Shown: positions 21,392 through 28,918, numbered from the stretch's first letter. The stretch is 32,715 nucleotides of DNA from Mycobacterium sp. (GCA_020438865.1 JAGQTU010000038.1:3695-36409), one strand, 5' to 3'. Made by a program: numbers and translations. The notes: generated from the letters alone by a model not told the origin.

Positions 21392-22147
21392 ATGCCCACT
21401 GCTCTTCGACGTGTGATCGCCGCCGCCGGTATCGCGATGCTGGCGATGGCCGCCTCGGTCCACAGCAGCATGGCTGCCGTGGCACCGTCGCTCACGCCAG
21501 GTGTGGTCGCCTCGGTGCAGCCGATCAACGGCCAGGTGGTCGGTGTCGCGCACCCGATCATCGTCACGTTCACCAAGCCGGTGCTCGACCGGGCAGCGGC
21601 GCAGCGCACCATCACCGTCACCTCACCGGCCAACCTGGCCGGGCGGTTCGAATGGCTCAATGACACTGTCGTGCAATGGGTTCCGGACCACTTCTGGCCC
21701 GCGCATGCGGAGATCAGCATGATGGTCGGTGGCGTGCCGCGGAGTTTCGGCACCGGGGCCACCGTGCTGGGCGTGGCCGGTATCTCCGCGCATACCTTCA
21801 CCGTGAGCATCGACGGGGTCCTGGCCCGGCAGATGCCGGCGTCGATGGGCAAGCCGCGGCACCCGACGCCGGTCGGCTCGTTCAGCGTGCTGGAGAAGCA
21901 GAAGTCGGTGGTCATGGATTCGCGCACCATCGGCATCCCGTTGAGCGACCCGGAGGGCTACAAGCTGACCGTGTCGGACGCGGTGCGCGTCACCTGGGGC
22001 GGGGTGTACGTGCACTCTGCACCGTGGTCGGTCGGCTCGCAGGGCTATTCCAACGTCAGCCACGGCTGCATCAACCTCAGCCCGGACAACGCGGCCTGGT
22101 ACTTCAACCAGGTCAACATCGGCGACCCGGTCATCATCAACCCCTAG
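21392..22147 (+). CDS. ldtA: L,D-transpeptidase, Ldt1 type
   Basis: Peptidoglycan cross-linking enzyme that forms 3-3 links and is the target of carbapenems. Its 251 residues equal the length of M. tuberculosis LdtMt1 (Rv0116c). A signal peptide (about 1-28) precedes an immunoglobulin-like domain (GVVASVQPINGQVVGV onward, about 35-120) and a YkuD catalytic domain with S-H-G-C-I-N-L at Ser223-Leu229. The nucleophile is Cys226; His208 (VYVHSAPWSV) and His224 complete the site, the same numbering as LdtMt1. A TAGACT hexamer at 21349 could be its -10. Its TAG stop shares the CTAG at 22144-22147 with the stop of the opposing hydroxylase gene. Confidence 0.93.
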   Translation: MPTALRRVIAAAGIAMLAMAASVHSSMAAVAPSLTPGVVASVQPINGQVVGVAHPIIVTFTKPVLDRAAAQRTITVTSPANLAGRFEWLNDTVVQWVPDHFWPAHAEISMMVGGVPRSFGTGATVLGVAGISAHTFTVSIDGVLARQMPASMGKPRHPTPVGSFSVLEKQKSVVMDSRTIGIPLSDPEGYKLTVSDAVRVTWGGVYVHSAPWSVGSQGYSNVSHGCINLSPDNAAWYFNQVNIGDPVIINP

Positions 22148-22836
22148 TTGCGTTCGCGCGCAACGCTTTCCGCCCGGCCCGTGGCCGAGTGCAGGTTCTT
22201 GGCCGTCGGCGAGGTGGCGACCGTGGCGGGATCGGGATAGGTGCGCAGCACCCGGTCGGCGGTGCCCGGCGTGGTCACCGCGAACCAGTAGTGCTCGTTC
22301 TTGAAGTGGTGCAACCGATGATTGCGCCAGATGGCGCGGTAGAGCGCCCTTTTCGGGCGGTAGTCGGTGTGCACCAGGTAGTGGGTCCACTCGTAGGCCA
22401 GGCCGAACGCGAGGATGGTGACCAGGAAACTCAGCCCGAGAGCGGTTCGGGGAAACACCAACAGTGCGATCGCGCCGGCCGAGACCAGGGCGCCGATCAG
22501 CGATTGCACCGGGATGAACACCAGACCGACCGCGCGCGGGTCGATGTGGTGATCGCGATGCTTGCGGGCCAGTAGCGGGTCGACGGTGAGCCCGGCCACC
22601 GATCGCGGCCGCCAGTGCAGCACCACCACATGGATCATCCACTCGAAGAACGGGAATACCGCCGCCATCACGACGGGCACCAACGCGTCGGTGATCCGCC
22701 AGTCACGGGCCACGATGCGGGCGACGACCGCGACCAGCAGCGCGATCCCGAGCATCCACGGCGACGGGTAGCGCCGGAACTCGGCGAACGCGTCGGTCAG
22801 GGTGACGCCCCGCCGCGCGGAGCGCGATCCGTTCAT
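22144..22836 (-). CDS. Di-iron membrane fatty acid hydroxylase/sterol desaturase family protein
   Basis: A 230-residue integral membrane enzyme of the fatty acid hydroxylase superfamily, which uses a di-iron site to hydroxylate or desaturate lipid chains. Membrane segments lie near 30-45, 52-70, 110-130 and 135-150. The His boxes are visible: HVVVLH in the second segment, KHRDHH (about 92-97), the HYLVH pair and NHRLHH. The count and spacing fit an active metal site. ATG 22836 overlaps the stop of the FadR-type regulator as ATGA, so the regulator and enzyme are coupled, and the regulator's ligand is likely related to the lipid. The substrate is unknown; carotenoid, sterol and acyl-lipid hydroxylases share this fold. 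Confidence 0.85.
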   Translation of the reverse strand: MNGSRSARRGVTLTDAFAEFRRYPSPWMLGIALLVAVVARIVARDWRITDALVPVVMAAVFPFFEWMIHVVVLHWRPRSVAGLTVDPLLARKHRDHHIDPRAVGLVFIPVQSLIGALVSAGAIALLVFPRTALGLSFLVTILAFGLAYEWTHYLVHTDYRPKRALYRAIWRNHRLHHFKNEHYWFAVTTPGTADRVLRTYPDPATVATSPTAKNLHSATGRAESVARERN

Positions 22837-23555
22837 GCGTGCGCCTGCAGGACGTCCAGGGCCGTGTTGAGGGCGACGGTGGCCGGTTCGAGAAGCGCGC
22901 GCGCGGCCGCCCCGGCCGCCGCCACGTCGCCGGCGTCGATCGCGTCGGCCAGTCGGCGGTAGGCCTCGACCTGGCCGACCTCGGCGGCCATCATCGTCGC
23001 CAGGGCGGGCAGCGCCGGTTCGTAGGCGGCTCGTAACGTGTTGAACATCAACCGGAATGCAATCGAGTCAGCGCCGTCGACGACGTGGTCCCAGAACGAC
23101 AGCGCGTGACGTTGCTGTTCGGTCAGGTCGGCGTCGTGTTGCAGTTTGCGGATCGACTCGTCGAGCAGTTCGGACAGCCCGGGCAGCCGGCGGGCGGCGG
23201 CGAGTTCGGCCACCTTGGGTCCGTTGTGCAGCCGGGCCTCCAGGATGCTGCGGGCCACCGCGACGTCCAGCTGACCGTCCCGCAGCAGCAGCCGGGGGAG
23301 CAGGTCCAGCCCGGCGTGCCGCCGAAAATCGCGCACCGTGGTGGCGTCCCCCTGCCGCACCTCGACCAGCCCGGCGGCGGCGACCCGCTTCAGCGCCTCA
23401 CGCACCGCGGGCCGCGACACCCCGAGCACCTCGGCGAGGCGGCGCTCGCTGGGCAGCGGCTCGCCCGGACGCATCTCCCCGCTGAGCACGTCGGCCAGGA
23501 TCTGCTCGAAGACATCCTCGGGGACGGATCGCCGGTTGACCGGTTGCAAGGCCAT
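22833..23555 (-). CDS. FadR-type GntR transcriptional regulator
   Basis: A 240-residue regulator with an N-terminal winged helix-turn-helix (about 10-75; the recognition part reads [23 protein letters not shown]) and a C-terminal FCD ligand-binding domain (about 90-230) of helices. FCD domains bind small carboxylates or acyl ligands, often with a metal held by Asp/His residues; [11 protein letters not shown] and FWDHVVDG may contribute. ATG 23555 follows a conserved [11 protein letters not shown] start. A perfect palindrome with the subfamily's TGGTC/GACCA half-sites lies 35 bp upstream, so autoregulation is likely. It is coupled to the di-iron hydroxylase gene. Ligand unknown. Confidence 0.88.
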   Translation of the reverse strand: MALQPVNRRSVPEDVFEQILADVLSGEMRPGEPLPSERRLAEVLGVSRPAVREALKRVAAAGLVEVRQGDATTVRDFRRHAGLDLLPRLLLRDGQLDVAVARSILEARLHNGPKVAELAAARRLPGLSELLDESIRKLQHDADLTEQQRHALSFWDHVVDGADSIAFRLMFNTLRAAYEPALPALATMMAAEVGQVEAYRRLADAIDAGDVAAAGAAARALLEPATVALNTALDVLQAHA

Positions 23556-23589
23556 GGCTCGAGCATTTCCCAATATCGGCCAGAGGTCA

Positions 23590-23604
23590 AGTGGTCAGAC
23601 CACT
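23590..23604. promoter_or_regulatory. Putative operator of the FadR-type regulator
   Basis: AGTGGTCAGACCACT is a perfect 15-bp palindrome with one central base. TGGTC-N-GACCA matches the operator form of FadR/PdhR-type GntR proteins. It sits 35-49 nt upstream of the regulator's ATG, where it could block its promoter. Confidence 0.72.
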
Positions 23605-23679
23605 ACCCCCCACATTGGTTCAGGCGCCACGCGCGTGTCCACTCGCATTTCGCGTGCGTGAGTTCTGACTCGGCGCCCG

Positions 23680-24225
23680 CTACCTGGGGTGGCGCGCCGA
23701 GAACCGCACGATGACTTCGTCGGCGACCTTCATCGTGCCCATCAGCAGCGAGTACGGCTTGACCTTGAAGTCCGACTGGGTCACCGGCACCTCGGCGCTC
23801 ATCACCCAGTCACCGCCGTCCTCACCGACCGCCAGATCGACCACCTGGGGCCGGGAGATGCCGTGGATCTCCACCGTCCCGGTCAACCGGTATCCGCCCG
23901 TGGTCTTGGCGATGTCGTCAGCGGTGAACCGGATCCGGGGAAACTTCTTGGCGTCCAACGACTTCAGCGCGTTGGCCCGCACGATGCCCTTCTCCGGGCC
24001 GGACAGCGGCGTCACCCCGCCCTCGCCCTGCAGCACCTGCAGGGAGTCGACGTCGACCTCCAGCAGCACCGCACCGGGGGCCTTTCCGCGCCAGTCGACG
24101 GTGGCGTGCCAGGACTGCATCGCGATGGTCAGCCGGTGGCCCATCTTGGCCGCCGGCCCGGCGACACCGGTGAGGACGGTCAGTTCGCCGGCGGCGGGTT
24201 CCAGCTTCCAGGTGGAGTCGGTCAC
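23680..24225 (-). CDS. YceI family lipocalin-like protein
   Basis: A 181-residue beta-barrel protein of the YceI family; structurally known members enclose polyisoprenoid or fatty amide chains. The family pattern is present: STWKLEPAAGELTVLTG, HRLTIAMQSWHATVDW, VDVDSLQVLQG, FPRIRFTADDI, YRLTGTVEIHGISRP and the SDFKVKPYSLLMGTMKVAD end. It lacks a signal peptide, unlike E. coli YceI, so it is cytoplasmic. GTG 24225 overlaps the P450 stop as GTGA, so it is translated together with the CYP125-like enzyme and may deliver or hold its hydrophobic substrate. That partnership is an inference from the coupling. Confidence 0.87.
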   Translation of the reverse strand: MTDSTWKLEPAAGELTVLTGVAGPAAKMGHRLTIAMQSWHATVDWRGKAPGAVLLEVDVDSLQVLQGEGGVTPLSGPEKGIVRANALKSLDAKKFPRIRFTADDIAKTTGGYRLTGTVEIHGISRPQVVDLAVGEDGGDWVMSAEVPVTQSDFKVKPYSLLMGTMKVADEVIVRFSARHPR

Positions 24226-25496
24226 GCCCCGACTGTATCGGCACGCGGCGCCGCGTTCTTTGCGACGCCGGAGTAGTCGACCTGCCAGTGCTTGATGCCG
24301 TTGAGCCAGCCCGACCGCAGCCGCTCCGGCCTGCTGATCGGGGTGAGGTCGGGCATCTGGTCGGCGATCGCGTTGAACATCAGGTCGATGGTCATCCTGG
24401 CCAGGTTCGCGCCGATGCAGTAGTGCGCCCCGGTGCCGCCGAACCCGACGTGCGGGTTCGGGTCGCGCAGGATGTTGAACCGGAACGGATCCTCGAAGAC
24501 GTCCTCGTCGAAGTTGGCCGAGCGGTAGAACATCACCACCCGCTGGCCCTTCTTGATCTGCACTCCGCTGAGCTCAACGTCCTGCAGCGCGGTGCGCTGG
24601 AACGACGTCACCGGGGTGGCCCACCGGACGATCTCGTCGACCGCCGTGACCGGGCGATCTTTCTTGTAAAGCTCCCACTGGTCCGGGAAATCGGTGAAGG
24701 CCGTCATGCCGTGGGTGATCGAGTTGCGGGTGGTCTCGTTGCCGGCCACGGCCAGCAGGATGACGAAGAAGCCGAACTCGTCGTCGGAGAGTTTGTGCCC
24801 CTCGACGTCGGCCTGCACCAGCTTGGTCACCAGGTCGTCGCGGGGGTTCGCCGCCCGGTCGGCGGCCATCTGCATGCCGTACATGATCAGCTCGCCGGCG
24901 GCACCCTGCGGGTCGTTGCGGGCGAACTCGGGGTCCGCTTCGCCGACCATCTGGTTGGACCAGTCGAACAGCTTCTTGCGCTCGTCCTGCGGAACGCCCA
25001 TCAGATCGGCGATGGCCTGCAGGGGCAGTTCGCAGGAGACCTGTTCGACGAAGTCGCCGGAGCCCTCCGCGGCCGCCGCCTTGACGATCGACTGGGCACG
25101 CGCGGCCAGGTCGGCCCGCAACGTCTCGACGGCCCTGGGCGTGAACGCTCGGGAGACGATCTTGCGCAGGTGGGTGTGATGGGGGGCGTCCATGTTCAGC
25201 AGCACGAACTGGCCGGTGTCCTTGTGCGAGACGGCCGAATTGTCCGGGTAGCGCGAGATGGCGGTGTTCTCCAGGCTGGAGAAGATGTCACTGCGCCGCG
25301 AGATCTCCTTGACGTCCTTGTGCTTGGTGACCACCCAGTAGCCCTCGTCGTCGAAACCGCCGACACCCATCGGTTGCTCGTTCCACCAGATCGGCGCGAC
25401 CCGGCGTAGCTCGGCGAGTTCCTCGACGGGCAGCCGCTCGTTGTTGAGGTCGGGATCGGTGAAGTCGAAGCCGGGGGGCAGGTTGGGACTGGGCAT
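24222..25496 (-). CDS. CYP125-like cytochrome P450 (steroid C26/C27 monooxygenase type)
   Basis: A 424-residue P450 strongly resembling M. tuberculosis CYP125A1, which oxidises the terminal side-chain carbon of cholesterol and cholestenone. Shared stretches include PSPNLPPGFDFTDP, APIWWN, LLNMDAPHHT, VEQVSCELPLQAIA and RSGWLNGIKHWQVDY. Motifs: AGNETTRNS (I helix), DEIVR (K helix), and FGGTGAHYCIG with haem ligand Cys360. GGAGGT lies 9 bp upstream of ATG 25496. A perfect KstR-type site lies about 97 bp upstream. The context (XRE regulator and YceI) is not the usual cholesterol igr/fadA5 locus, so it may be a second CYP125 such as those seen in environmental mycobacteria. Substrate preference is therefore open. 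Confidence 0.9.
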   Translation of the reverse strand: MPSPNLPPGFDFTDPDLNNERLPVEELAELRRVAPIWWNEQPMGVGGFDDEGYWVVTKHKDVKEISRRSDIFSSLENTAISRYPDNSAVSHKDTGQFVLLNMDAPHHTHLRKIVSRAFTPRAVETLRADLAARAQSIVKAAAAEGSGDFVEQVSCELPLQAIADLMGVPQDERKKLFDWSNQMVGEADPEFARNDPQGAAGELIMYGMQMAADRAANPRDDLVTKLVQADVEGHKLSDDEFGFFVILLAVAGNETTRNSITHGMTAFTDFPDQWELYKKDRPVTAVDEIVRWATPVTSFQRTALQDVELSGVQIKKGQRVVMFYRSANFDEDVFEDPFRFNILRDPNPHVGFGGTGAHYCIGANLARMTIDLMFNAIADQMPDLTPISRPERLRSGWLNGIKHWQVDYSGVAKNAAPRADTVGA

Positions 25497-25527
25497 GAAC
25501 AGCGCACCTCCACACGAAGTCGTCTAG

Positions 25528-25538
25528 TGCCAGGTGAT
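25528..25538. promoter_or_regulatory. Half-site similar to the XRE palindrome
   Basis: TGCCAGGTGAT matches TGCCAGGTAAT of the palindrome at 26421-26437 at 10 of 11 positions, but the left arm is not conserved. It lies 32 bp upstream of the CYP125-like start, so the XRE protein could also bind here. Weak by itself. Confidence 0.3.
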
Positions 25539-25592
25539 TTATGCCTACACCACCGACGGAGGCCGGTGTGGCGGCTTGCCGAAAGTCACAAC

Positions 25593-25606
25593 TGAAACGT
25601 GTTCTA
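25593..25606. promoter_or_regulatory. KstR-type operator upstream of the CYP125-like gene
   Basis: TGAAACGTGTTCTA fits the KstR consensus TNNAACNNGTTNNA at all fixed positions. By base composition such a match should occur about 0.1 times by chance in the window, and it sits between the XRE gene's stop and the CYP125-like start, the one gene here expected in the cholesterol regulon. It overlaps the last codon of the XRE gene. Confidence 0.75.
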
Positions 25607-26386
25607 CGGCTCCGTCAGGCCTGCCCGCAGCGCCTCGGCGGTGGCGTCGTCGCCCGGCAGGAACGCCTCGATGCTCAGCTCCGCCGCGGTCAGGTCCAGT
25701 GCCGTCCCGAACGTGGTGACGGTGCTCAGGAACTTCAGCAGCCTCCCGTCGACGGTGAACAACTCCAGCGGCACCGCCACGCCCCCGAGGTCGGGCGACT
25801 GGTCCAGCCCGCCCGGATAGGACTCCAGTTCGGCGAGCAGAGCCGCCGACGCCGGCGAGCCACTGCTCTCGGCCTCCCGCCGCAGCCGGCTGATCACGTG
25901 GTGACGCCACTGCGCGAGATTGCGGATCCGCGGTGCCAGGCCATCCGGGTGCAGCGCGATGCGCAGCGCGTTGGGCGCTTCGAGTAGGCCGGTCGCCACG
26001 CCGGCCAGCAGCGTGCCCGCGCCCGAATTGATCTGCAGCACATCCCAATTGCGGTTCACCGCCAGGCAGGGGTAGGGCTCGTAGGCGGCGAGCACCATTG
26101 CGACCCCGGCGCGCACGGCGGCCATGCCGGGATCGTTCAGCGGGCGTTCGGCGTACACCGGCGCCAGGCCGGCGGCCACCAGCAGCTGGTTCTGCTCGCG
26201 GGGCGGCACCTCGAGGGCGGCGGCCAGCCGCAGCACCATCGCCCGGCTCGGCTTCGACCGGCCGTTCTCGACGAAGCTGACGTGGCGGGCCGAAACGTCG
26301 GCCTCCAGCGCGAGGTCGAGTTGGCTGAGCCGGCGCCTGCGCCGCCAGTCCCGCAACACGTCACCGAACGTCGCACAGGCCGTCAT
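25604..26386 (-). CDS. XRE-family regulator with MmyB-like ligand-binding domain
   Basis: A 260-residue transcription factor. Residues about 5-65 form the Cro/C1 helix-turn-helix (LSQLDLALEADVSARHVSFV then ENGRSKPSRAMVLRLAAAL). The remainder is the MmyB-type domain (YEPYPCLAVNRNWDVLQINSG, then RIALHPDGLAPRIRNLAQW), a PAS-like pocket in which relatives bind fatty acids or similar ligands. ATG 26386 is used because the frame's earlier ATG 26422 lies inside a perfect palindrome likely to be its operator. Its stop overlaps the KstR-type site upstream of the CYP125-like gene. The orientation lets read-through feed the P450-YceI pair. Ligand unknown. Confidence 0.87.
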   Translation of the reverse strand: MTACATFGDVLRDWRRRRRLSQLDLALEADVSARHVSFVENGRSKPSRAMVLRLAAALEVPPREQNQLLVAAGLAPVYAERPLNDPGMAAVRAGVAMVLAAYEPYPCLAVNRNWDVLQINSGAGTLLAGVATGLLEAPNALRIALHPDGLAPRIRNLAQWRHHVISRLRREAESSGSPASAALLAELESYPGGLDQSPDLGGVAVPLELFTVDGRLLKFLSTVTTFGTALDLTAAELSIEAFLPGDDATAEALRAGLTEP

Positions 26387-26420
26387 GGCTCCAGCATGAC
26401 CCAGCCTGGTGACCAAAGCC

Positions 26421-26437
26421 ATTACCTGCCAGGTAAT
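26421..26437. promoter_or_regulatory. Perfect 17-bp palindrome between the XRE gene and the 26473 gene
   Basis: ATTACCTGCCAGGTAAT has two 8-bp arms and one central base. It lies 35 bp before the XRE ATG and 36 bp before the divergent ATG 26473, so it could control both. It is the natural candidate operator for the XRE protein. Confidence 0.7.
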
Positions 26438-26472
26438 TGCGCGGGCTACCTCAACCCGGGACCGTTGGGGTC

Positions 26473-26796
26473 ATGACTGAGGCATCCGAACCTCGCCCCA
26501 TCCCACGGTGGCTGGAGTTGGTCATGAGGGCCGACCGCGCGGGCTCGTCCTGGTACGTGGGGACGGGCTTCTTCTTCGCGCCCGTGCTGGCCGTGGTGGC
26601 GCCGTGGCATGCGGTCACGGTGGTCGTCTGGGTGCTGGTGGCCCTGGCCGGGCTGTGGCTCGGGCTGCTGGGCATCGCGATGGCCACCGGCCTGTCCCTC
26701 GTGCTGCGCACGAATGCCGAGATACCCGAGGACTATTGGCGCACCATCGTCGACTACCCGGCGAGTCCTAGGTCGACGAGCCCGATGTCAGGGTGA
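26473..26796 (+). CDS. Small two-helix membrane protein
   Basis: A 107-residue protein with two membrane helices (about 30-45 and 48-70) separated by a short AVVAPWHAV turn, a charged N-terminus and a C-terminal cytoplasmic part with an EIPEDYWRTIVDYPAS segment. It is divergent from the XRE gene across the palindrome, so it may be that regulator's direct target. Its last 29 bp overlap the 3' end of the ferredoxin gene on the opposite strand. No family recognised. ATG 26473 starts the conserved-looking part. Confidence 0.65.
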   Translation: MTEASEPRPIPRWLELVMRADRAGSSWYVGTGFFFAPVLAVVAPWHAVTVVVWVLVALAGLWLGLLGIAMATGLSLVLRTNAEIPEDYWRTIVDYPASPRSTSPMSG

Positions 26797-26971
26797 TGGC
26801 GTTCTCCGGGCAGGCGCCGGCGGCCTCCCGGGCGCTGTCGGCCAGACCGTCCGGCACCTCGTCGACGATCACCTCGGCGTAGCCGTCGTCGTTGAGCGCG
26901 AACACCTCCGGGCAGATGGTGGTGCACACGCCGTGTCCGCGGCAGCGGCCGTCATCGACAGTTGCTTTCAT
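26768..26971 (-). CDS. Single-cluster ferredoxin, partner of the adjacent P450
   Basis: A 67-residue ferredoxin of the mycobacterial P450-partner type. The cluster motif is C10-x2-H13-x2-C16-x3-C20, with C54-P near the end; position 13 is His, where other ferredoxins have Cys, as in the [3Fe-4S] and related P450 ferredoxins of mycobacteria. It would pass electrons from a ferredoxin reductase (not in the window) to the haem. ATG 26971 overlaps the stop of the P450 as ATGA, so the two are made together, which makes the pairing highly likely. Confidence 0.9.
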   Translation of the reverse strand: MKATVDDGRCRGHGVCTTICPEVFALNDDGYAEVIVDEVPDGLADSAREAAGACPENAITLTSGSST

Positions 26972-28242
26972 GACAGGTCGAACTCCAGGTGCAACTCGGT
27001 GAGCCCACGAAGGATGTAGGTGGGAACGTAATGATAGTTCCGGTCGGCGGCCGGTCCGTGGTGCGCCTCGCTGATGCGGATGTCGCTGGTGCGGTCCAGC
27101 AGCCGGTCCAGCGCGACGCGCGCCTCGGCGCGGGCCAGCGGGGCGCCGGGGCAGGTGTGGATGCCGCGGCCGAAGGCGATGTGCTGCCGGGCATTCGAGC
27201 GGTTCGGGTCGAAGGTGTCCGGGTCGGCGAAACGGCGCGGATCGCGGTTGGCGGCTGCGTTGACGACCATCAGCGTCGACCCGGCGGGCACGTCGACGCC
27301 GCCGAGGGTGACCGGGCAGGTGGAGAGCCGGAAGTCGCCCTTGACCGGGCTCTCGTAGCGCAACGCCTCCTCGATGAAGTTGCCGACCTTGGCGCGGTCG
27401 GCCCGCAGCGCGGCCTGGACGTCCGGCCGGTCACCCAGGATCTGCAGCGCGGCGCTGAGCAGCCGCACCGTCGTCTCCTGACCGGCGGTGTACAGGTTGG
27501 CCGCGACCCGGGCGACGTCGGCGGGGTCGGGCACCGTCCCGTCCGGGAAGGTTGCAGCCGCCATCTCCGACAGCACGTCGCCGCGCGGGTTGGCTCGCCG
27601 GTCCTCGATGTAGGCGATGAACTTGTCGTAGAGGTATTCCAGGGGCGACTTGGCCAGGCTCTCGCCCTTGACGCTGCCGATCCCGCCGCCGTGGTGATCG
27701 CCGCTGCGCATCTCGGCGAGGAACTCGTCGCGGTCGGCGTCCGGGACCCCGAGCAGGTCGGCGATCACCATCAGGGTGAACGGCTGGCCGAAGCCGGCGA
27801 TGAACTCCCCACCCGAGCCGACCAGGTAGTCGTCCAGCGCGCGGTCCACCATCGCCGCCATGGCGTCCTCGTTCTCCTTGAGGCGCTTCGGGGTGATGAG
27901 CTTCATCAGCAGGGCCCGGTGGTCGGTGTGCATCGGCGGGTCGAAGGTGGGCAGCTGGTCGTTGAACGGCAGTTCGTCACGATGTGCGGCGATGAGTTCC
28001 GGCACGTCGTCGCGACCCTCGACGGGGACCGGGAAGCCGGGGAAGGGGCCGGTCACCGAGATGCAGGACGAGAACCGCTCGGCGTCGCCGGCCACCTCGC
28101 CCGCCTCCTCCCAGCCGGTCACCATCCACACCCCGTGGTGCGGCTCCTGCACGACCGGGCACTGAGCCTGCAGGGCCTCGAGGTACCGGTAGGGATCGGC
28201 GACCACGCCGCGATCCATGAAGAAATCCACGCTGTCAGTCAT
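26968..28242 (-). CDS. Cytochrome P450 with dedicated ferredoxin, family not assigned
   Basis: A 424-residue soluble P450. The start MTDSVDFFMDRGVVADPYRY is followed by a segment DQLPTFDPPMHTDHRALL with the conserved H-x-x-x-R of the C helix, AGQETT in the I helix, EEALR in the K helix and FGRGIHTCPG with haem ligand Cys364. It differs from the other three P450s in the window and I cannot assign a CYP number. It lies upstream of and coupled to the ferredoxin gene, and divergent from a TetR regulator across operator-like repeats, so it is probably induced by a substrate. The neighbouring SDR suggests that its alcohol product is oxidised to a ketone or aldehyde. Confidence 0.9.
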   Translation of the reverse strand: MTDSVDFFMDRGVVADPYRYLEALQAQCPVVQEPHHGVWMVTGWEEAGEVAGDAERFSSCISVTGPFPGFPVPVEGRDDVPELIAAHRDELPFNDQLPTFDPPMHTDHRALLMKLITPKRLKENEDAMAAMVDRALDDYLVGSGGEFIAGFGQPFTLMVIADLLGVPDADRDEFLAEMRSGDHHGGGIGSVKGESLAKSPLEYLYDKFIAYIEDRRANPRGDVLSEMAAATFPDGTVPDPADVARVAANLYTAGQETTVRLLSAALQILGDRPDVQAALRADRAKVGNFIEEALRYESPVKGDFRLSTCPVTLGGVDVPAGSTLMVVNAAANRDPRRFADPDTFDPNRSNARQHIAFGRGIHTCPGAPLARAEARVALDRLLDRTSDIRISEAHHGPAADRNYHYVPTYILRGLTELHLEFDLS

Positions 28243-28268
28243 CGAGAAGTCCCTAACGACGGTGAGCT

Positions 28269-28330
28269 GCCATACGATTGGCAAGGGCGATGCTAGCCGA
28301 TCGTATGGTAGATTACTAGCCGATCGTAAA
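28269..28330. promoter_or_regulatory. Three-copy TetR-type operator region
   Basis: The 97-bp gap between the P450 and TetR starts holds three copies of one element. Copies 2 and 3 are the direct repeat CTAGCCGATCGTA at 28293-28305 and 28316-28328, identical over 13 bp, with starts 23 bp apart. Copy 1, at 28269-28282, is inverted: GCCATACGATTGGC, whose complement GCCAATCGTATGGC matches copy 2's GCCGATCGTATGGT. CCATACGAT at 28270-28278 and ATCGTATGG at 28300-28308 are exact inverted arms. TATGGT at 28304 is a possible TetR-gene -10, so binding would block it. Confidence 0.7.
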
Positions 28331-28339
28331 GGAGCTTCG

Positions 28340-28918
28340 ATGAGCGCAGCGACGCTGGCCGGCGCGCCGACCGCCACCCGGCAGCGCCTGATCGAGGCCG
28401 CGACCGGCCTGTTCATCCGGCACAGCTTTGCGGGCACCTCGCTGCAGATGATCGCCGACGAGCTGGGCTTCACCAAAGCGGCCATCTACCACCATTTCCG
28501 GACCCGCGAGCAGCTGCTGACCGCGGTGCTGGAGCCGATCATCGGCGAGCTGCGGGCGGTCGTCGAGGACGCCGAGACGCTGCGCGGCAGCCACGCCCGC
28601 GCCGAGCGGATGCTCGACGGCTACGCCCGGGTCGCGGTGCGCTACCCCGTCCTGATCTCGGTGCTGGCCGCCGATCCCGGGGTGCACAGCGTGCTGCGGG
28701 CCAACCCCGACTGGACCGACATGATCGCCCGCCAGCTCGCGCTGCTCGCCGACATCGACCCGGGACCGCGGGGCATGATCCGGGCCCGGTTCGTCTTCGC
28801 CGGCATCGCGGGCTCGAGCGCGCAGCGCGGCGCGGTCGACGAGCAGTGGTTGCATCGTCACCTGGTGGAGACCGGTCGCCGCACGCTGGGCTTGCGTGCA
28901 CCGCGCCGGACGTCGTAG
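28340..28918 (+). CDS. TetR-family regulator
   Basis: A 192-residue repressor. The helix-turn-helix (about 14-60) reads RQRLIEAATGLFIRHSFAGT then SLQMIADELGFTKAAIYHHF, the TetR signature; the ligand domain that follows is helical and ends in a HRHLVETGRRTLGL helix. AAAGGAG lies 5 bp before ATG 28340. It is divergent from the P450-ferredoxin operon and 57 bp upstream of the SDR gene on its own strand. The three operator-like repeats in the divergent gap make it the likely repressor of both operons. The ligand is probably a P450 substrate or product. Confidence 0.9.
   Translation: MSAATLAGAPTATRQRLIEAATGLFIRHSFAGTSLQMIADELGFTKAAIYHHFRTREQLLTAVLEPIIGELRAVVEDAETLRGSHARAERMLDGYARVAVRYPVLISVLAADPGVHSVLRANPDWTDMIARQLALLADIDPGPRGMIRARFVFAGIAGSSAQRGAVDEQWLHRHLVETGRRTLGLRAPRRTS

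Noticed and set aside
28240-28260. DosR-like half-site TTAGGGACTT next to the P450 start
   Set aside because: Only one half matches; the GTCCC arm is absent and it overlaps the start codon.
26989-28296. 435-codon open frame on the plus strand opposite the ferredoxin-linked P450
   Set aside because: Shadow frame of a P450 with all motifs intact; no ribosome site or recognisable protein. The 373-codon frame opposite the CYP125-like gene is the same case.
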